Shown here piece after piece: positions 27,049-36,329 of a stretch of 64,000 nt of DNA. Every line of letters begins with the position of its first letter. Position 1 is the stretch's first letter. A program made the position numbers and the translations under genes. Below the pieces are notes generated by a model that searched no databases, had not been told where the DNA came from, and saw nothing but the letters and a program-made list of their open reading frames with translations. Source of the stretch: Natrinema sp. CBA1119 (lineage in GTDB: Archaea; Halobacteriota; Halobacteria; Halobacteriales; Natrialbaceae); contig NZ_PDBS01000001.1 of assembly GCF_002572525.1 (NCBI RefSeq), positions 558,001-622,000 on the forward strand. The letters are read 5' to 3'.

Positions 27049-28574
27049 CAGAGATCACCTCCCTGGACGATCGGATCGATTGCGTCGGTTATCATATCGA
27101 AGATCAGGTCGGGGGCCACGCCGAGGGCGATGATGAGTCCCAGCAGGACGACCATCGACGCGACGTCGTGGACCGGTGCGCGGCCGACCTCGTAGTCGGT
27201 CTCGAGTTGATACGGGCCGAACACCGTCCGCTGGAGCGCGAATAGCAGGTAGCCCGCGACGAGGACGATGCCGAACATCGCGAGCGACGTGAAAACGGCC
27301 GAGTACTCGAGCAGTTCGGAGCCGAAAGAGCCGAAGAAGATGAAGTATTCCGCGGCGAAGCCGCTCATCAGCGGCAATCCCATGTAGCCGAAGGCACCGG
27401 CGATGAGGATGCCGACCGCGATCGGCATCCGGTCGGCCATCCCGGACATGTCGGTGACCATGCGAGTGTGTGTCGCATTGTAGATGACGCCGACGGCCAT
27501 GAACATCAGCCCGGAGATCAGGCCGTGGGAGACCATCTGGAACGTCGCCCCGCCGACCCCGAACTGGGTGTACGCGACCAGGCCGAGGATGACGTAGCCC
27601 ATCGACGAGACGGAGGAGTAGGCGACGATCCGCTTCAGGTCCGTCTGGGCCAGTGCGAGCATCGCGCCGTAGATGACGCTGATCACGGCGATCGCAGCGA
27701 TCGGGACCGCGTAGATCTCGACTTGCTCCGGGAACATCGTGAAGTTGAATCGGAGCAGGGCGTAGGTTCCCATCTTCAGCAGAACGCCAGCCAGCAGTAT
27801 CGAGGCCGGTGTCGGCGCTTCCACGTGGGCGTCGGGCAGCCACGTGTGGAACGGCACGATCGGAACTTTCACCGCGAAACCGAGGAACATCGCGACGAAG
27901 ACGACCGAGGCGAGCGCCGTCCCGCCGAGGCCGAAGAGCCCCTCGGGACCGCCCTCGAGCATCGCCGTCGCGATTTCGGGCAGCGCGAAGGAGGTGACCG
28001 AGTCACCGAGCCCGAAGACGAGCGCGATGAACGCACCGAACATCACCAGCGACGCCACGTTCGTGTAGACGAAGAACTTGATCGCGGCGTACTTCCGGCG
28101 CGGGCCGCCCCAGATCCCGATCAGCAGGTACATCGGGATCAGGACCGCCTCCCAGAAGACGAACCAGAGGAAGAAGTCGAGCGCGGTGAAGACGCCGAGC
28201 AGCATCGCCTCGATGAAGAGGATAAGCCCGTAAAACTGGGACTCGCGCTCGTCGATCGGCGTCCACGAACTCACGATCGCCAGCGTACAGAGGATCGTCG
28301 TCAGGACGACCAGCGGCATGCTGATCCCGTCGACGCCAACGAACCACGAGATCGACCGTCCGCCGATCTCGAGCCACGCCGCCTGCGATTCGAACGCCAG
28401 TTCCCCGTCGAGCAGGGCGTTCCCGCTCCCGTCAAAGGCGGCGAACAGCCACAGGGACAGAGCCGCCGGCACGAGGCTGATGGCGAAGGCGAGTTTGCCG
28501 GCGATGCGATTCGGCGCGACGAACGTCACCAGCGCGCCGATCAGTGCGACTGCGATCAGTGTTTCGATCATCAT
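27048..28574 (-). CDS. nuoM: NADH-quinone oxidoreductase-like subunit M
   Basis: A 508-residue antiporter-like subunit of complex I with about 14 helices. The conserved helix-5 glutamate is in LWFVFWEAVLIPMYLLIGIWGG (near 135), the helix-7 region with its lysine is AIKFFVYTNVASLVMFGAFIAL (near 163), and the quinol-oxidoreductase signature HTWLPDAHVEAPTPASILLAGVLLKMG lies near 238-264. The start at 28574 gives an ATGA overlap of 4 bases with the nuoL stop, so it was preferred to the ATG three codons upstream. Confidence 0.96.
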   Translation of the reverse strand: MMIETLIAVALIGALVTFVAPNRIAGKLAFAISLVPAALSLWLFAAFDGSGNALLDGELAFESQAAWLEIGGRSISWFVGVDGISMPLVVLTTILCTLAIVSSWTPIDERESQFYGLILFIEAMLLGVFTALDFFLWFVFWEAVLIPMYLLIGIWGGPRRKYAAIKFFVYTNVASLVMFGAFIALVFGLGDSVTSFALPEIATAMLEGGPEGLFGLGGTALASVVFVAMFLGFAVKVPIVPFHTWLPDAHVEAPTPASILLAGVLLKMGTYALLRFNFTMFPEQVEIYAVPIAAIAVISVIYGAMLALAQTDLKRIVAYSSVSSMGYVILGLVAYTQFGVGGATFQMVSHGLISGLMFMAVGVIYNATHTRMVTDMSGMADRMPIAVGILIAGAFGYMGLPLMSGFAAEYFIFFGSFGSELLEYSAVFTSLAMFGIVLVAGYLLFALQRTVFGPYQLETDYEVGRAPVHDVASMVVLLGLIIALGVAPDLIFDMITDAIDPIVQGGDL

Positions 28575-30619
28575 GCGAACCACCCTCCGAGATAGCCGAG
28601 GACGAGTAGTAAGCCGATGAACCCGCCCACCAACAGCGCCGCGTAGTTAGTCACGATACCCGTCTGGAGCCGTTTCATCCGATCGCTGCCGAACAGACTG
28701 ATCGTCGAGGTCCCGTTGACGACCCCGTCGATGACGGTCTGGTCGAACCGATCGGCCGCTCGAGCCAGTTGGAGCGTGAAGCCTTCGGCGAGCCAGACCT
28801 GGTACTCGTCTTGGTAGTAGTTGCTCTTGAGGACGCGGTACGCGCCGCCGAGCTTCTGCGTGTGACGCGACGGTTCGGGGACGTTGTACAGCGTGTGTGC
28901 CGTGAACGCGCCAGCCAGCGCGAGGCCGAGCGACAGGCCAGCGCTCAACAGCATGGTCGTCGTCTCGGAGCCGACGTAGCTCTCCTCGAAGGCCACCGTC
29001 TCGTGGTAGGCGTGGTAGGTCAGCCCCTCGATGGAGCCGTACTCGCCGTCGAGCCAGAACTCGAGATAGGTGATATTGACGTCGAGCAGGTTCGCGACGG
29101 GCGCGAGGTTCGCGAAGCCGACGACGGCCGCGAGCGTCCCGAGTACGAGCAGCGGGACCTTGACGGCCCAGCCGACCGCGTGAGGCTCCTCAGCCGTCTC
29201 GGAGCGGGGCTCGCCGTGGAAGGTCAGGAAGACCATCCGGAAGGTGTAGAAGCCGGTGAAGAAGACGGCGAGCAGTCCCATCGCGTAGGCCGCGAGGATG
29301 ACCGGCTCCGCCAGGCCGACTGCCAATGCGTCGAACAGCACCTCGTCTTTCGACCAGAAGCCCGAGAAGGGGACGATCCCCGCGAGCGCGAGCGCGCCAG
29401 CGAGGAAGGTGTAGTAGACGACGGGCGCTTTGTCCTTCAGCCCGCCCATCTCCCACATGTCCTGTTCGTGGTGCATGAGGATGATGACAGCACCGGCACC
29501 GAGGAACAGGAGCGCCTTGAAGAAGGCGTGGTTCATGAGGTGGAAGACCCCGGCGACGTAGCCACCGACGCCCAGTCCGAGCATCATATAGCCGTACTGG
29601 CTGATCGTCGAGTACGCCAGCACCTGCTTGATGTCGTCTTTGACGACGGCCATCGTCGCGGCGAACAAGGCGGTGAAGCCGCCGACGAAGGCGATGATCG
29701 CCAGCGCGGTCGGGGAAAGCGCGTAGTATCCGAACATGCGAGCGACCAGATAGACGCCAGCCGCGACCATCGTCGCTGCGTGAATGAGCGCGGAGACGGT
29801 CGTCGGGCCCTCCATGGCGTCGGGCAGCCAGGTGTGGAAGGGGAACTGCGCGGACTTGCCCAGCACCCCGCCGAGCACGAGCAGTCCGGTGATCGTCACC
29901 CAGGTCTCGGCGTCGAAGCCGAACAGCGTCGCGCCGTCGTCGATCGCCGTCTCGGCGGCGGTGACGAACGACTCCTCGCCGGCGAAGCCGACCGTGCCGA
30001 ACGTCGCGGCGATGGCGACGACCCCGACCAGGAAGAAGTAGTCACCGAAGCGGGTGACCAGGAACGCCTTCTTCGCGGCCGAGGGGGCCGATTCCGTGCG
30101 GAACCAGAACCCGATCAGCAGGTACGAGCAGAGCCCGACGAGCTCGAAGAACATGAACGCCATCAGCAGGTTGTCCGCGAAGACAAACGCGAGCATGCTG
30201 AAGGTAAAGAGGCCGAGTTCGGCGTAGTACCGCCGGAGCCCGGTCTCCCCTTCGGCGTTCATATACCCGAGACTGAAGACGTGGACGAGCAAGGCGACGA
30301 GCGAGACGATCACCAGCATGAGCGCCGAGAGCGGATCGATCAGGATCCCGAACGTGAAAGCAATCTCCTCGGCACCGGTCGCGCTCGCGGCCGCGCCGGC
30401 CGTCCACTCGTACAGCGTCGCCTGATGGACGTCGCCGCCCGCGACGGCTGCGAACATGACGAGCGACACGACGAGCGAGCCCGCCGTCGCGATGATGCCC
30501 GCGAACGCGCCCTTCTTCGGCATGTACTTCCCGAAGACGAGCGTGACCGCGAAGGCCACGAGCGGGAACACTGCGATCGCCGGTGCGAATCCGAACGGAT
30601 CTGTTGCTATTGCGGCCAT
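28571..30619 (-). CDS. nuoL: NADH-quinone oxidoreductase-like subunit L
   Basis: The largest antiporter-like subunit at 682 residues, with about 16 helices. The conserved region includes FMFFELVGLCSYLLIGFWF (helix-5 Glu), the HTWLPDAMEGPTTVSALIHAATMVAAG signature (near 245-271), and LAYSTISQYGYMMLGLGVGGY (near 328). The C-terminal extension (about 500-682) should form the lateral helix that braces NuoM and NuoN. It starts one base after the nuoK stop and overlaps nuoM by 4 bases. Confidence 0.96.
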   Translation of the reverse strand: MAAIATDPFGFAPAIAVFPLVAFAVTLVFGKYMPKKGAFAGIIATAGSLVVSLVMFAAVAGGDVHQATLYEWTAGAAASATGAEEIAFTFGILIDPLSALMLVIVSLVALLVHVFSLGYMNAEGETGLRRYYAELGLFTFSMLAFVFADNLLMAFMFFELVGLCSYLLIGFWFRTESAPSAAKKAFLVTRFGDYFFLVGVVAIAATFGTVGFAGEESFVTAAETAIDDGATLFGFDAETWVTITGLLVLGGVLGKSAQFPFHTWLPDAMEGPTTVSALIHAATMVAAGVYLVARMFGYYALSPTALAIIAFVGGFTALFAATMAVVKDDIKQVLAYSTISQYGYMMLGLGVGGYVAGVFHLMNHAFFKALLFLGAGAVIILMHHEQDMWEMGGLKDKAPVVYYTFLAGALALAGIVPFSGFWSKDEVLFDALAVGLAEPVILAAYAMGLLAVFFTGFYTFRMVFLTFHGEPRSETAEEPHAVGWAVKVPLLVLGTLAAVVGFANLAPVANLLDVNITYLEFWLDGEYGSIEGLTYHAYHETVAFEESYVGSETTTMLLSAGLSLGLALAGAFTAHTLYNVPEPSRHTQKLGGAYRVLKSNYYQDEYQVWLAEGFTLQLARAADRFDQTVIDGVVNGTSTISLFGSDRMKRLQTGIVTNYAALLVGGFIGLLLVLGYLGGWFA

Positions 30620-30620
30620 C

Positions 30621-30926
30621 TTACCACCTCATGGTCGTCGGAACCGTGACGTCGACGTCACGGAAGTTACGGTACAACACCAGAATGATCCCGAGTCCGA
30701 CGGCTACCTCGGCGGCGGCGAGCGCCATCGTAAAGAGCGCGAACAACTGCCCCGTGAGGTTGCCGTGATAGAACGCGAACGCGATCAAATTGATATTCGC
30801 CGCGTTCAACATGAGTTCGACGGACATCAGGAACAACAGTGCGTTGCGACGCGTCAGCACGCCGAAGAGACCGATACAGAACACTGCCATCGACAGCAGC
30901 ACGTAGTACTGCACGTCGACGGTCAT
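30621..30926 (-). CDS. nuoK: NADH-quinone oxidoreductase-like subunit K
   Basis: A 101-residue three-helix subunit. The membrane glutamates needed for proton transfer are visible in LLFLMSVELMLNAANINLIAF (near 30-50) and in MALAAAEVAVGLGIILVLYRNF (near 67-88). Length and helix number are standard. It overlaps the upstream nuoJ2 by 4 bases and is separated from nuoL by one base. Confidence 0.96.
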   Translation of the reverse strand: MTVDVQYYVLLSMAVFCIGLFGVLTRRNALLFLMSVELMLNAANINLIAFAFYHGNLTGQLFALFTMALAAAEVAVGLGIILVLYRNFRDVDVTVPTTMRW

Positions 30927-31354
30927 CGATCTGCACCTCCCGTCTCGGCTGAGCCGGCGTCAGCGCCACCGTCGGCGACGGCCGGCTCCGGTCCCGTCTC
31001 GCTGCTCGAGGCCTCGCCGGTGCTCGAGAGCGCGGCGACGGGCTCGCCCTCTTCTTCGCGTTTCGCGAGGACGAGCGAGGCGTCGAGCGCGGCGTCGAGT
31101 GCGATCGCGACGAGCAAGACGGCGGCGAGGAACGGTTCCGTGCCGCCGATTTCTTGTAGCGAGTCGAAGCCGAACAGCGCGTAGCCGAGTTCGGCCGTGA
31201 TCGAGACGTCGTCGGGGAAGCCGGCCCCCGCGGCCTGGGTCATCGGCTCGAAGGCCGTGTTCAGCGTGATGAGCGCCATCACGCCGAATAGACCGACAGC
31301 GAGCAACCCCGGAACCAGCGTCTTGCCGAGTCGAAGTTTCGGACCGGTCGTCAT
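30923..31354 (-). CDS. nuoJ2: NADH-quinone oxidoreductase-like subunit J, C-terminal part
   Basis: A 143-residue protein from the ATG at 31354, chosen because it gives a 4-base overlap with nuoJ1 and removes a basic, non-hydrophobic extension. It has two membrane segments, VPGLLAVGLFGVMALITLNTAF and FLAAVLLVAIALDAALDASLVLA, which match the last two helices of bacterial NuoJ. A long Ser/Glu-rich tail follows. Haloarchaea are known to split NuoJ into two genes, and this is the second half. Confidence 0.92.
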   Translation of the reverse strand: MTTGPKLRLGKTLVPGLLAVGLFGVMALITLNTAFEPMTQAAGAGFPDDVSITAELGYALFGFDSLQEIGGTEPFLAAVLLVAIALDAALDASLVLAKREEEGEPVAALSSTGEASSSETGPEPAVADGGADAGSAETGGADR

Positions 31355-31623
31355 GCCTGTACCACCTCGTCTGCGTCGGCGTCGTCGCGCTCGGTCAGCA
31401 TGACGGCGAACGTGATGAGGACGAGGACCCCGCCCACGTAGACGAGGATCTGCATCATGGCGACGAATTCGGCCGCCAGCATCACGTAGTGGACCGCCAC
31501 GCTGAGCAACGCTACGCCAAGCAGGAGCGCCGAATGCCACGGGTCCTGCATGAGCACGACACCCACCGCGCTGGCCAGCGTCACGATGGCGAACAGCGCG
31601 AACGCGATCAGCTCGTAGTTCAT
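31351..31623 (-). CDS. nuoJ1: NADH-quinone oxidoreductase-like subunit J, N-terminal part
   Basis: A 90-residue protein with three hydrophobic helices (about 4-22, 28-50, 56-76). The third carries the conserved NuoJ stretch EFVAMMQILVYVGGVLVLITFAVML. It corresponds to the first half of a full-length NuoJ. It overlaps nuoJ2 by 4 bases and follows nuoI after 39 bases, the widest gap inside the operon. Confidence 0.94.
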   Translation of the reverse strand: MNYELIAFALFAIVTLASAVGVVLMQDPWHSALLLGVALLSVAVHYVMLAAEFVAMMQILVYVGGVLVLITFAVMLTERDDADADEVVQA

Positions 31624-31662
31624 GGTTGTTGATAGTGCCCGTTTGCGGGACGGGCGGACCCG

Positions 31663-32124
31663 TTACTGGTAGTCGACCTCCCCCTCACCCTCGCCGACCC
31701 ACGCGCCCCGGTCGGGTTCGCGTGCGGCGAGCGGGTCGATGTCCTTGTACCACGGTACCGCTTTCAGCTGCTCTTTGTTGTAGACGAAATCGTGTTTCGT
31801 GTCCGCGGTGAACTCGAAGTTCTCCGTGAGCAGGATGGCGTCGACGGGACAGACCTCCTCGCAGAGCCGGCAGTAGATGCACTGCCCGATGTGGAGGTTG
31901 TACTGTTCACCGTTTCGCTGGTCGTCCATCACGATCTGAATCGTGTCGTTCGGACAGACGTTCTCGCACTGGCGACACCAGATACACCGTTCCTGACTGA
32001 ACTTGTGAACGCCCCGAAAGCGCGGCGAAACGTCGGGTGCGGTCTCCGGGTACTCCACCGTAAAGGTGGAGCCGTCCAATGCGTGCTTCATTGTCGTTGC
32101 CATCGATTTGAGTATCCCGATCAT
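31663..32124 (-). CDS. nuoI: NADH-quinone oxidoreductase-like subunit I (two 4Fe-4S clusters)
   Basis: A 153-residue ferredoxin-type subunit that carries electrons toward the quinone site. It has two C-x2-C-x2-C-x3-CP motifs: CIWCRQCENVCP (Cys 47, 50, 53, 57) and CIYCRLCEEVCP (Cys 82, 85, 88, 92). I chose the ATG at 32124 because it gives a 4-base overlap with nuoH and the standard N-terminus MIGILKSMATTMKHAL. Length fits the family. Confidence 0.96.
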   Translation of the reverse strand: MIGILKSMATTMKHALDGSTFTVEYPETAPDVSPRFRGVHKFSQERCIWCRQCENVCPNDTIQIVMDDQRNGEQYNLHIGQCIYCRLCEEVCPVDAILLTENFEFTADTKHDFVYNKEQLKAVPWYKDIDPLAAREPDRGAWVGEGEGEVDYQ

Positions 32125-33200
32125 GCTAGCAGCCCCACGATTACCGCGGTCAGGACGAGATTGGCGAAAGAGAGGACCAACAGCCCCTTCCAGCCGATCT
32201 CGATCAGTTGGTCGATCCGAACGCGTGGCACCGCCGAACGAAGCCACTGCGTGGCGAAGAACACCGCCCAGATCTTGATGAGGAACCAGACGATGCCCGG
32301 GAGGATCGGTCCGGCGGGTCCACCGAGGAAGATCGTCGCGATGATCGCGCCGCCGAGGAAGATGTGGAGGAACTCCCCGAGGTAGATCAGCACGAAGTAG
32401 ACCGAGGAGTACTCGGTCTGGTAGCCAGCGACGATCTCGGTCGGTGCCTCCGGCGTGTCGAAGGGATTACGGCCGACTTCCGCGAAGTTCGCGACGAGGA
32501 ACAGGACGAACGCGAAGGGGTTGACGAACGCGTACCACGTCGGAATCGATATCCCGGCGATCTCGATCAGCGTCTCGTGTTGGGCCGCGACGATTTCGCC
32601 CATCTGCAGCGTGCCGGCGAAGATCACGACCGACATCCCGGTGACGACCAGCGGGATCTCGTAGGCGATGTTCTGTGCCACCGCCCGGAGTCCCCCGATC
32701 AGGGAGTACTTGTTCGCCGACGCGTAGCCGGCCATCACCAGTCCGAGGCTCGCGATTCCCGAGATCGCGAAGACGTACGCGAGTCCGACTTCGGGGTCCG
32801 CGAGTTGGATCCCGTTGCCCATCGGAATGACGGCAAAGCCAAGCAGGGCCGAGGAGACGACGACGATCGGCGCGAGATCCCACGCTGGTCGATCCGCGTT
32901 CTCGGGAACGATCAACTCCTTCGAGAGCATCCGAACGGCGTCGGCGATGATGATCCCGATTCCGGCGGGACCGATCTGATTGATCGAGATTCGATCCGTG
33001 AAGGAGGCGGTAATCTTCCGCTTCGCCCACGGGCCAGCGAGGGCGGTCATCGTGAGCATCAGGGAGCCGACGAATATCGCCCCGACGAGGGTCGCCAGCA
33101 GTTCGCCGGCGAGCCCGAACTGGTCGAGCCCCGTCAGGTTCCCCAACCGCTCGGGAAGCAAGACCGTATCCTGCAGCGGGACGGACGCCACGCCGGACAT
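32121..33200 (-). CDS. nuoH: NADH-quinone oxidoreductase-like subunit H
   Basis: A 359-residue membrane subunit with eight or nine helices that forms the quinone chamber. Family stretches are GPWAKRKITASFTDRISINQIGPAGIGIIIADAVRML (near 56-92), GYASANKYSLIGGLRAVAQNIAYEIPL (near 157-183), and NFAEVGRNPFDTPEAPTEIVAGYQTEYSS (near 238-266), whose acidic residues line the quinone path. It follows nuoCD by one base and overlaps nuoI by 4 bases. Confidence 0.97.
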   Translation of the reverse strand: MSGVASVPLQDTVLLPERLGNLTGLDQFGLAGELLATLVGAIFVGSLMLTMTALAGPWAKRKITASFTDRISINQIGPAGIGIIIADAVRMLSKELIVPENADRPAWDLAPIVVVSSALLGFAVIPMGNGIQLADPEVGLAYVFAISGIASLGLVMAGYASANKYSLIGGLRAVAQNIAYEIPLVVTGMSVVIFAGTLQMGEIVAAQHETLIEIAGISIPTWYAFVNPFAFVLFLVANFAEVGRNPFDTPEAPTEIVAGYQTEYSSVYFVLIYLGEFLHIFLGGAIIATIFLGGPAGPILPGIVWFLIKIWAVFFATQWLRSAVPRVRIDQLIEIGWKGLLVLSFANLVLTAVIVGLLA

Positions 33201-33201
33201 C

Positions 33202-34863
33202 TTACCGGTCCACCTCCCCGAGCACGATATCGAGGCTGCCCAGCGACGCGATCAGGTCGGGAACGTACTCGCCTTCAGACATCTCGGGCAGCGCCGAGAG
33301 GTTGTGAAAGCACGGACTCCGGATCTTGAACCGGCCCGGCTTGTCCGTCCCGTCCGAGCGAATGTAAATGCCGAGTTCGCCCTTCGCCCCTTCGACGGCG
33401 CGATACACCTCCGTGTCCGCGTCGGGTTTCAGCGTCCGCGGGACGTTGCTCTGGACCGTCCGCTCGTCTTCGGGCCAGTCCTCGAGCAGGTCGACACACT
33501 GCTCGATGATCTTCGCGGACTCCTCGACCTCCTGCATCCGCACGAGGACGCGACTGTAGTTGTCGCAGCCGTCCTCGGTGACGACGTCCCACTCGAGGTT
33601 CTCGTAGTAGCCGTAGGGGTCGTCGCGACGGAGGTCGTAATCGATGCCCGAGCCCCGCGCGACTGGACCCGTACAGCCGTACTGTTTGGCGACCTCTGGC
33701 TCGAGAATACCGGTGTCGTGGCACCGTATCTGGAAGATTTCGTTGCCGGTCAGCAGGTCGTTGTACTCGTCGACCTTCGCGGGGAGCCCGTCGAGGAAGT
33801 CTCGCGTCTTCTCGAAGAACTCCTCGCGTGGTTCCGGAAGGTCCCAGGCGACCCCTCCCAGTCGGAAGTAGTTGAACATGAGCCGCTGGCCGGTCAGGTC
33901 CTCGAGGATGTCCTGAATGACCTCGCGGTCGCGCATGCCGTATTGGAAGATGGCGGTGAAGTCGCCGTAGACGTCCAGCGCAAACGTGGCCAGCGCGAGC
34001 ATGTGCGCGGCGATCCGGCACATCTCGGCGCTCATCGTCCGGATGACCTGGGCGTACTCGGGGACCTCGATATCCGCGAGGTCCTCGGCCGTGCGCGCGT
34101 AGGCCCACTCGTTGAGCAGGCCCGCCGAGACGTAGTCCCAGCGGTCCGGGTAGGGCATGATCTGGTGACGATAGGTCCCCTGCTGGCACATCTGTTCCTC
34201 GCAGCGGTGCAGATAGCCGATGTCAGGGTCGACGTCGACGACCGTTTCGCCGTCTAGCACCGTCTCGATGTGGAGCACGCCGTGGGTCGCCGGGTGGTGT
34301 GGACCGATGTTGAGGAACATCGTATCCGACTCGTCGTCGTGGTGGTCCGGCTGGACCGGGTTGGCGTGTTCCGAGAGAGTCACCAGCTGCGGTTTCTCCT
34401 GATCGTAGTCCCGCCCCAGCGGATGGCCCTGCCAGGTTTCGGGCAGGAGGATCCGACGCGGATCGGGGTGGCCCTCGTAGTCGATGCCGACGAGGTCGAA
34501 GGCTTCCCGCTCGTGCCAGTCGGCCGTCCGGAAGACCGGTTCGGCGGTCTGACTGACCGGGTTATCGGTGGTCGTCGGGACGACGATCGAGACCTCCTGG
34601 GTCGGATCCGCATACTTCCGGAGGTGGTAGATCGATTCGTACCGATCGGCGTACTCCTGTGCGGTGAGATTTGCGAGGTGATCGAACCCCGCCTCGTCCC
34701 GGAGGTCGCTCAGGACGCTCTGGACGTCGTCCGGCCGGATGACGAATCCCGGCGCGTTCAGGTGATCGTCGCGTGCGAGCGCGCGGTCACCGATCAGCGC
34801 CGCGAGGTCGTCTTCCGACACCTCGACCGGCGGCTGCTGTCCTCGCTCGAGTCCCGTGCTCAT
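33202..34863 (-). CDS. nuoCD: Fused NADH-quinone oxidoreductase-like subunit C/D
   Basis: A 553-residue fusion of the 30 kDa and 49 kDa subunits. The NuoC part (about 40-165) ends with [22 protein letters not shown]. The NuoD part begins near residue 180 with [25 protein letters not shown], the quinone-site loop, and continues with [29 protein letters not shown]. The C-terminus [41 protein letters not shown] is the usual NuoD ending. Fusion of C and D is common in archaea. It has 4-base coupling to nuoB upstream. Confidence 0.97.
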   Translation of the reverse strand: MSTGLERGQQPPVEVSEDDLAALIGDRALARDDHLNAPGFVIRPDDVQSVLSDLRDEAGFDHLANLTAQEYADRYESIYHLRKYADPTQEVSIVVPTTTDNPVSQTAEPVFRTADWHEREAFDLVGIDYEGHPDPRRILLPETWQGHPLGRDYDQEKPQLVTLSEHANPVQPDHHDDESDTMFLNIGPHHPATHGVLHIETVLDGETVVDVDPDIGYLHRCEEQMCQQGTYRHQIMPYPDRWDYVSAGLLNEWAYARTAEDLADIEVPEYAQVIRTMSAEMCRIAAHMLALATFALDVYGDFTAIFQYGMRDREVIQDILEDLTGQRLMFNYFRLGGVAWDLPEPREEFFEKTRDFLDGLPAKVDEYNDLLTGNEIFQIRCHDTGILEPEVAKQYGCTGPVARGSGIDYDLRRDDPYGYYENLEWDVVTEDGCDNYSRVLVRMQEVEESAKIIEQCVDLLEDWPEDERTVQSNVPRTLKPDADTEVYRAVEGAKGELGIYIRSDGTDKPGRFKIRSPCFHNLSALPEMSEGEYVPDLIASLGSLDIVLGEVDR

Positions 34864-35567
34864 GGCGAATCAGCCCAGTTGTAGCGCATGACGAGGTCGT
34901 CCTCGTCGATCTCGCTTGCCAGTTTCTGGACGAGTTCGTCCTCCGGCAGGTCCCCGAACTCCTCGAGTTCGTACGGTTTGACGACGACTGGTGTCGACTC
35001 GCCGTTGCGGATCCGCTCCTGGAGTTTGACGATGCCGTAGACGAGGGCCTCCGGCCGTGGCGGGCAGCCGGGGACGTGGATGTCGATGGGAATTATCTCC
35101 TCGGCACCCTTGACGACGTTGTAGCCCTCCTGGAAGGGGCCGCCGGAGATGGTACACGAGCCCATGCCGACCACGAACTTGGGTTCGGGCATCTGGTCGT
35201 AGACCCGCTTCATTCGGGGGCCGAACTTCGAGACGATCGTCCCCGGAACGATCATCACGTCGGCCTGCCGCGGCGAGGCGCGGGGAACGCCGGCTCCGAA
35301 GCGATCCAGATCGTGTTTGATCGCGTACGTGTGCATCATCTCGATGCTGCAGCACGCGATTCCGAACTGGAGCATGAACATGGAGTTGCCCCGCACCCAG
35401 TTCATGAACTTGTCGAACTTCGTGAGGATAAACGGAGTCGAACCGAAGGCCTCGCGAAGTTTGGAGTTGAAGCGGTCGTCGGCACCCTCACCGATCCGCG
35501 AGTCGCGGGTGTCCGACGACGGTGCGGTGCTGTCGTAGATTTGCTGGCGTGGTTGTTCGCTACTCAT
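34860..35567 (-). CDS. nuoB: NADH-quinone oxidoreductase-like subunit B (cluster N2)
   Basis: A 235-residue subunit that binds the 4Fe-4S cluster N2 next to the quinone site. The ligands are the adjacent cysteines C72-C73 in [13 protein letters not shown]138 in MGSCTISGG and C168 in [12 protein letters not shown], the exact family pattern. The first 40 residues are a halophile-type acidic extension. It has 4-base overlaps with both nuoA and nuoCD. Confidence 0.97.
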   Translation of the reverse strand: MSSEQPRQQIYDSTAPSSDTRDSRIGEGADDRFNSKLREAFGSTPFILTKFDKFMNWVRGNSMFMLQFGIACCSIEMMHTYAIKHDLDRFGAGVPRASPRQADVMIVPGTIVSKFGPRMKRVYDQMPEPKFVVGMGSCTISGGPFQEGYNVVKGAEEIIPIDIHVPGCPPRPEALVYGIVKLQERIRNGESTPVVVKPYELEEFGDLPEDELVQKLASEIDEDDLVMRYNWADSP

Positions 35568-35971
35568 TGTCTGTCAGTTTCCAGCTGGCGAGCGGTCTGT
35601 GCCCACTGTACTGCGCCGTTGCGCCATGCCCACGCGAGTCCGACGAGCAGGATGGCGACGAACAACAGCATCGGCCCGAGCGCACTGACGAGCGAGATTT
35701 CCTCCGCCGCGAGCGCATCCTGATAGGCGACCGCCCACGGGAACAGGAGGACGGCCTCGATATCGAAGATGACGAACAGAAGCGCAACCATGTAGTACTG
35801 AATATTGAACCGGATGCGCGTTCCGCCGGTCGGAATCTCGCCACTCTCGTAGGTGGCGCGTTTGCTCGTTTCGGGCACGGTGGGTCGCAGGAGGTACGAT
35901 ACCGCCATCATGCTGAACGGTATCAGTACTCCGACGAGTGCCAGCGCCCCGATAGCGATCCAATCATTCAT
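35564..35971 (-). CDS. nuoA: NADH-quinone oxidoreductase-like subunit A
   Basis: A 135-residue, three-helix subunit and the first gene of the operon. The conserved ATYESGEIPTGGTRIRFNIQYYMVALLFVIFDIEAVLLFPWAVAY (about 38-82) contains the acidic motif in the second helix. I chose the ATG at 35971 (MNDWIAIGALALVG) rather than the one at 36007, because the likely TATA element (CTTATGTG, 36003-36010) overlaps the latter. It starts an operon of 11 genes spanning more than 10 kb. Confidence 0.94.
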   Translation of the reverse strand: MNDWIAIGALALVGVLIPFSMMAVSYLLRPTVPETSKRATYESGEIPTGGTRIRFNIQYYMVALLFVIFDIEAVLLFPWAVAYQDALAAEEISLVSALGPMLLFVAILLVGLAWAWRNGAVQWAQTARQLETDRQ

Positions 35972-36002
35972 CTCGGTAACGTTCGAGGCTTCAAACCGCA
36001 CG

Positions 36003-36010
36003 CACATAAG
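36003..36010 (-). promoter_or_regulatory. TATA-like box of the nuo operon
   Basis: CTTATGTG on the minus strand, 32-39 bases before the nuoA ATG at 35971; this gives a leader of only a few bases. It decides the choice of start for nuoA. Confidence 0.45.
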
Positions 36011-36329
36011 GGTTGATTCTTCGTTTTTCGGGGAAACACGGGCCAGAGAGGGGGTTCAGAGCGAATAGATCCTCGTAAATAATCACCTTATACTATATAT
36101 AGCTATGTGTAGAGTGAACGGATCGGTAATACAGCATTACTCGAGGCCGAAATCGACCACGACGCGCCGCGTACGGCGGTGATTTCTGCCATACAGCCGA
36201 GTGTCGCTCGACTGGAAGCACGACCGGGAGCACCGCTCACAGTGGCAGAGACACGCGGAATATCCTCCCCTCGGTACGGGCGACGGTACTGATCCCGGTC
36301 TCGGAGTTCACCGATACCGGTCCCGAGGC
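36011..36329. other. Intergenic region between nuoA and purE
   Basis: About 320 bases with no supported gene. There is an A/T-rich run at 36084-36110 (CACCTTATACTATATATAGC) that could serve as a promoter, but no gene starts at the right distance. The purE gene ends at 36330. Confidence 0.45.

Noticed and set aside
25477-27195. A 572-codon plus-strand frame
   Set aside because: Antisense to nuoN; low-complexity charged sequence with no domain.
28769-30649. A 626-codon plus-strand frame
   Set aside because: Entirely antisense to nuoL, with repetitive Glu/Arg/Asp composition that mirrors hydrophobic codons on the other strand.
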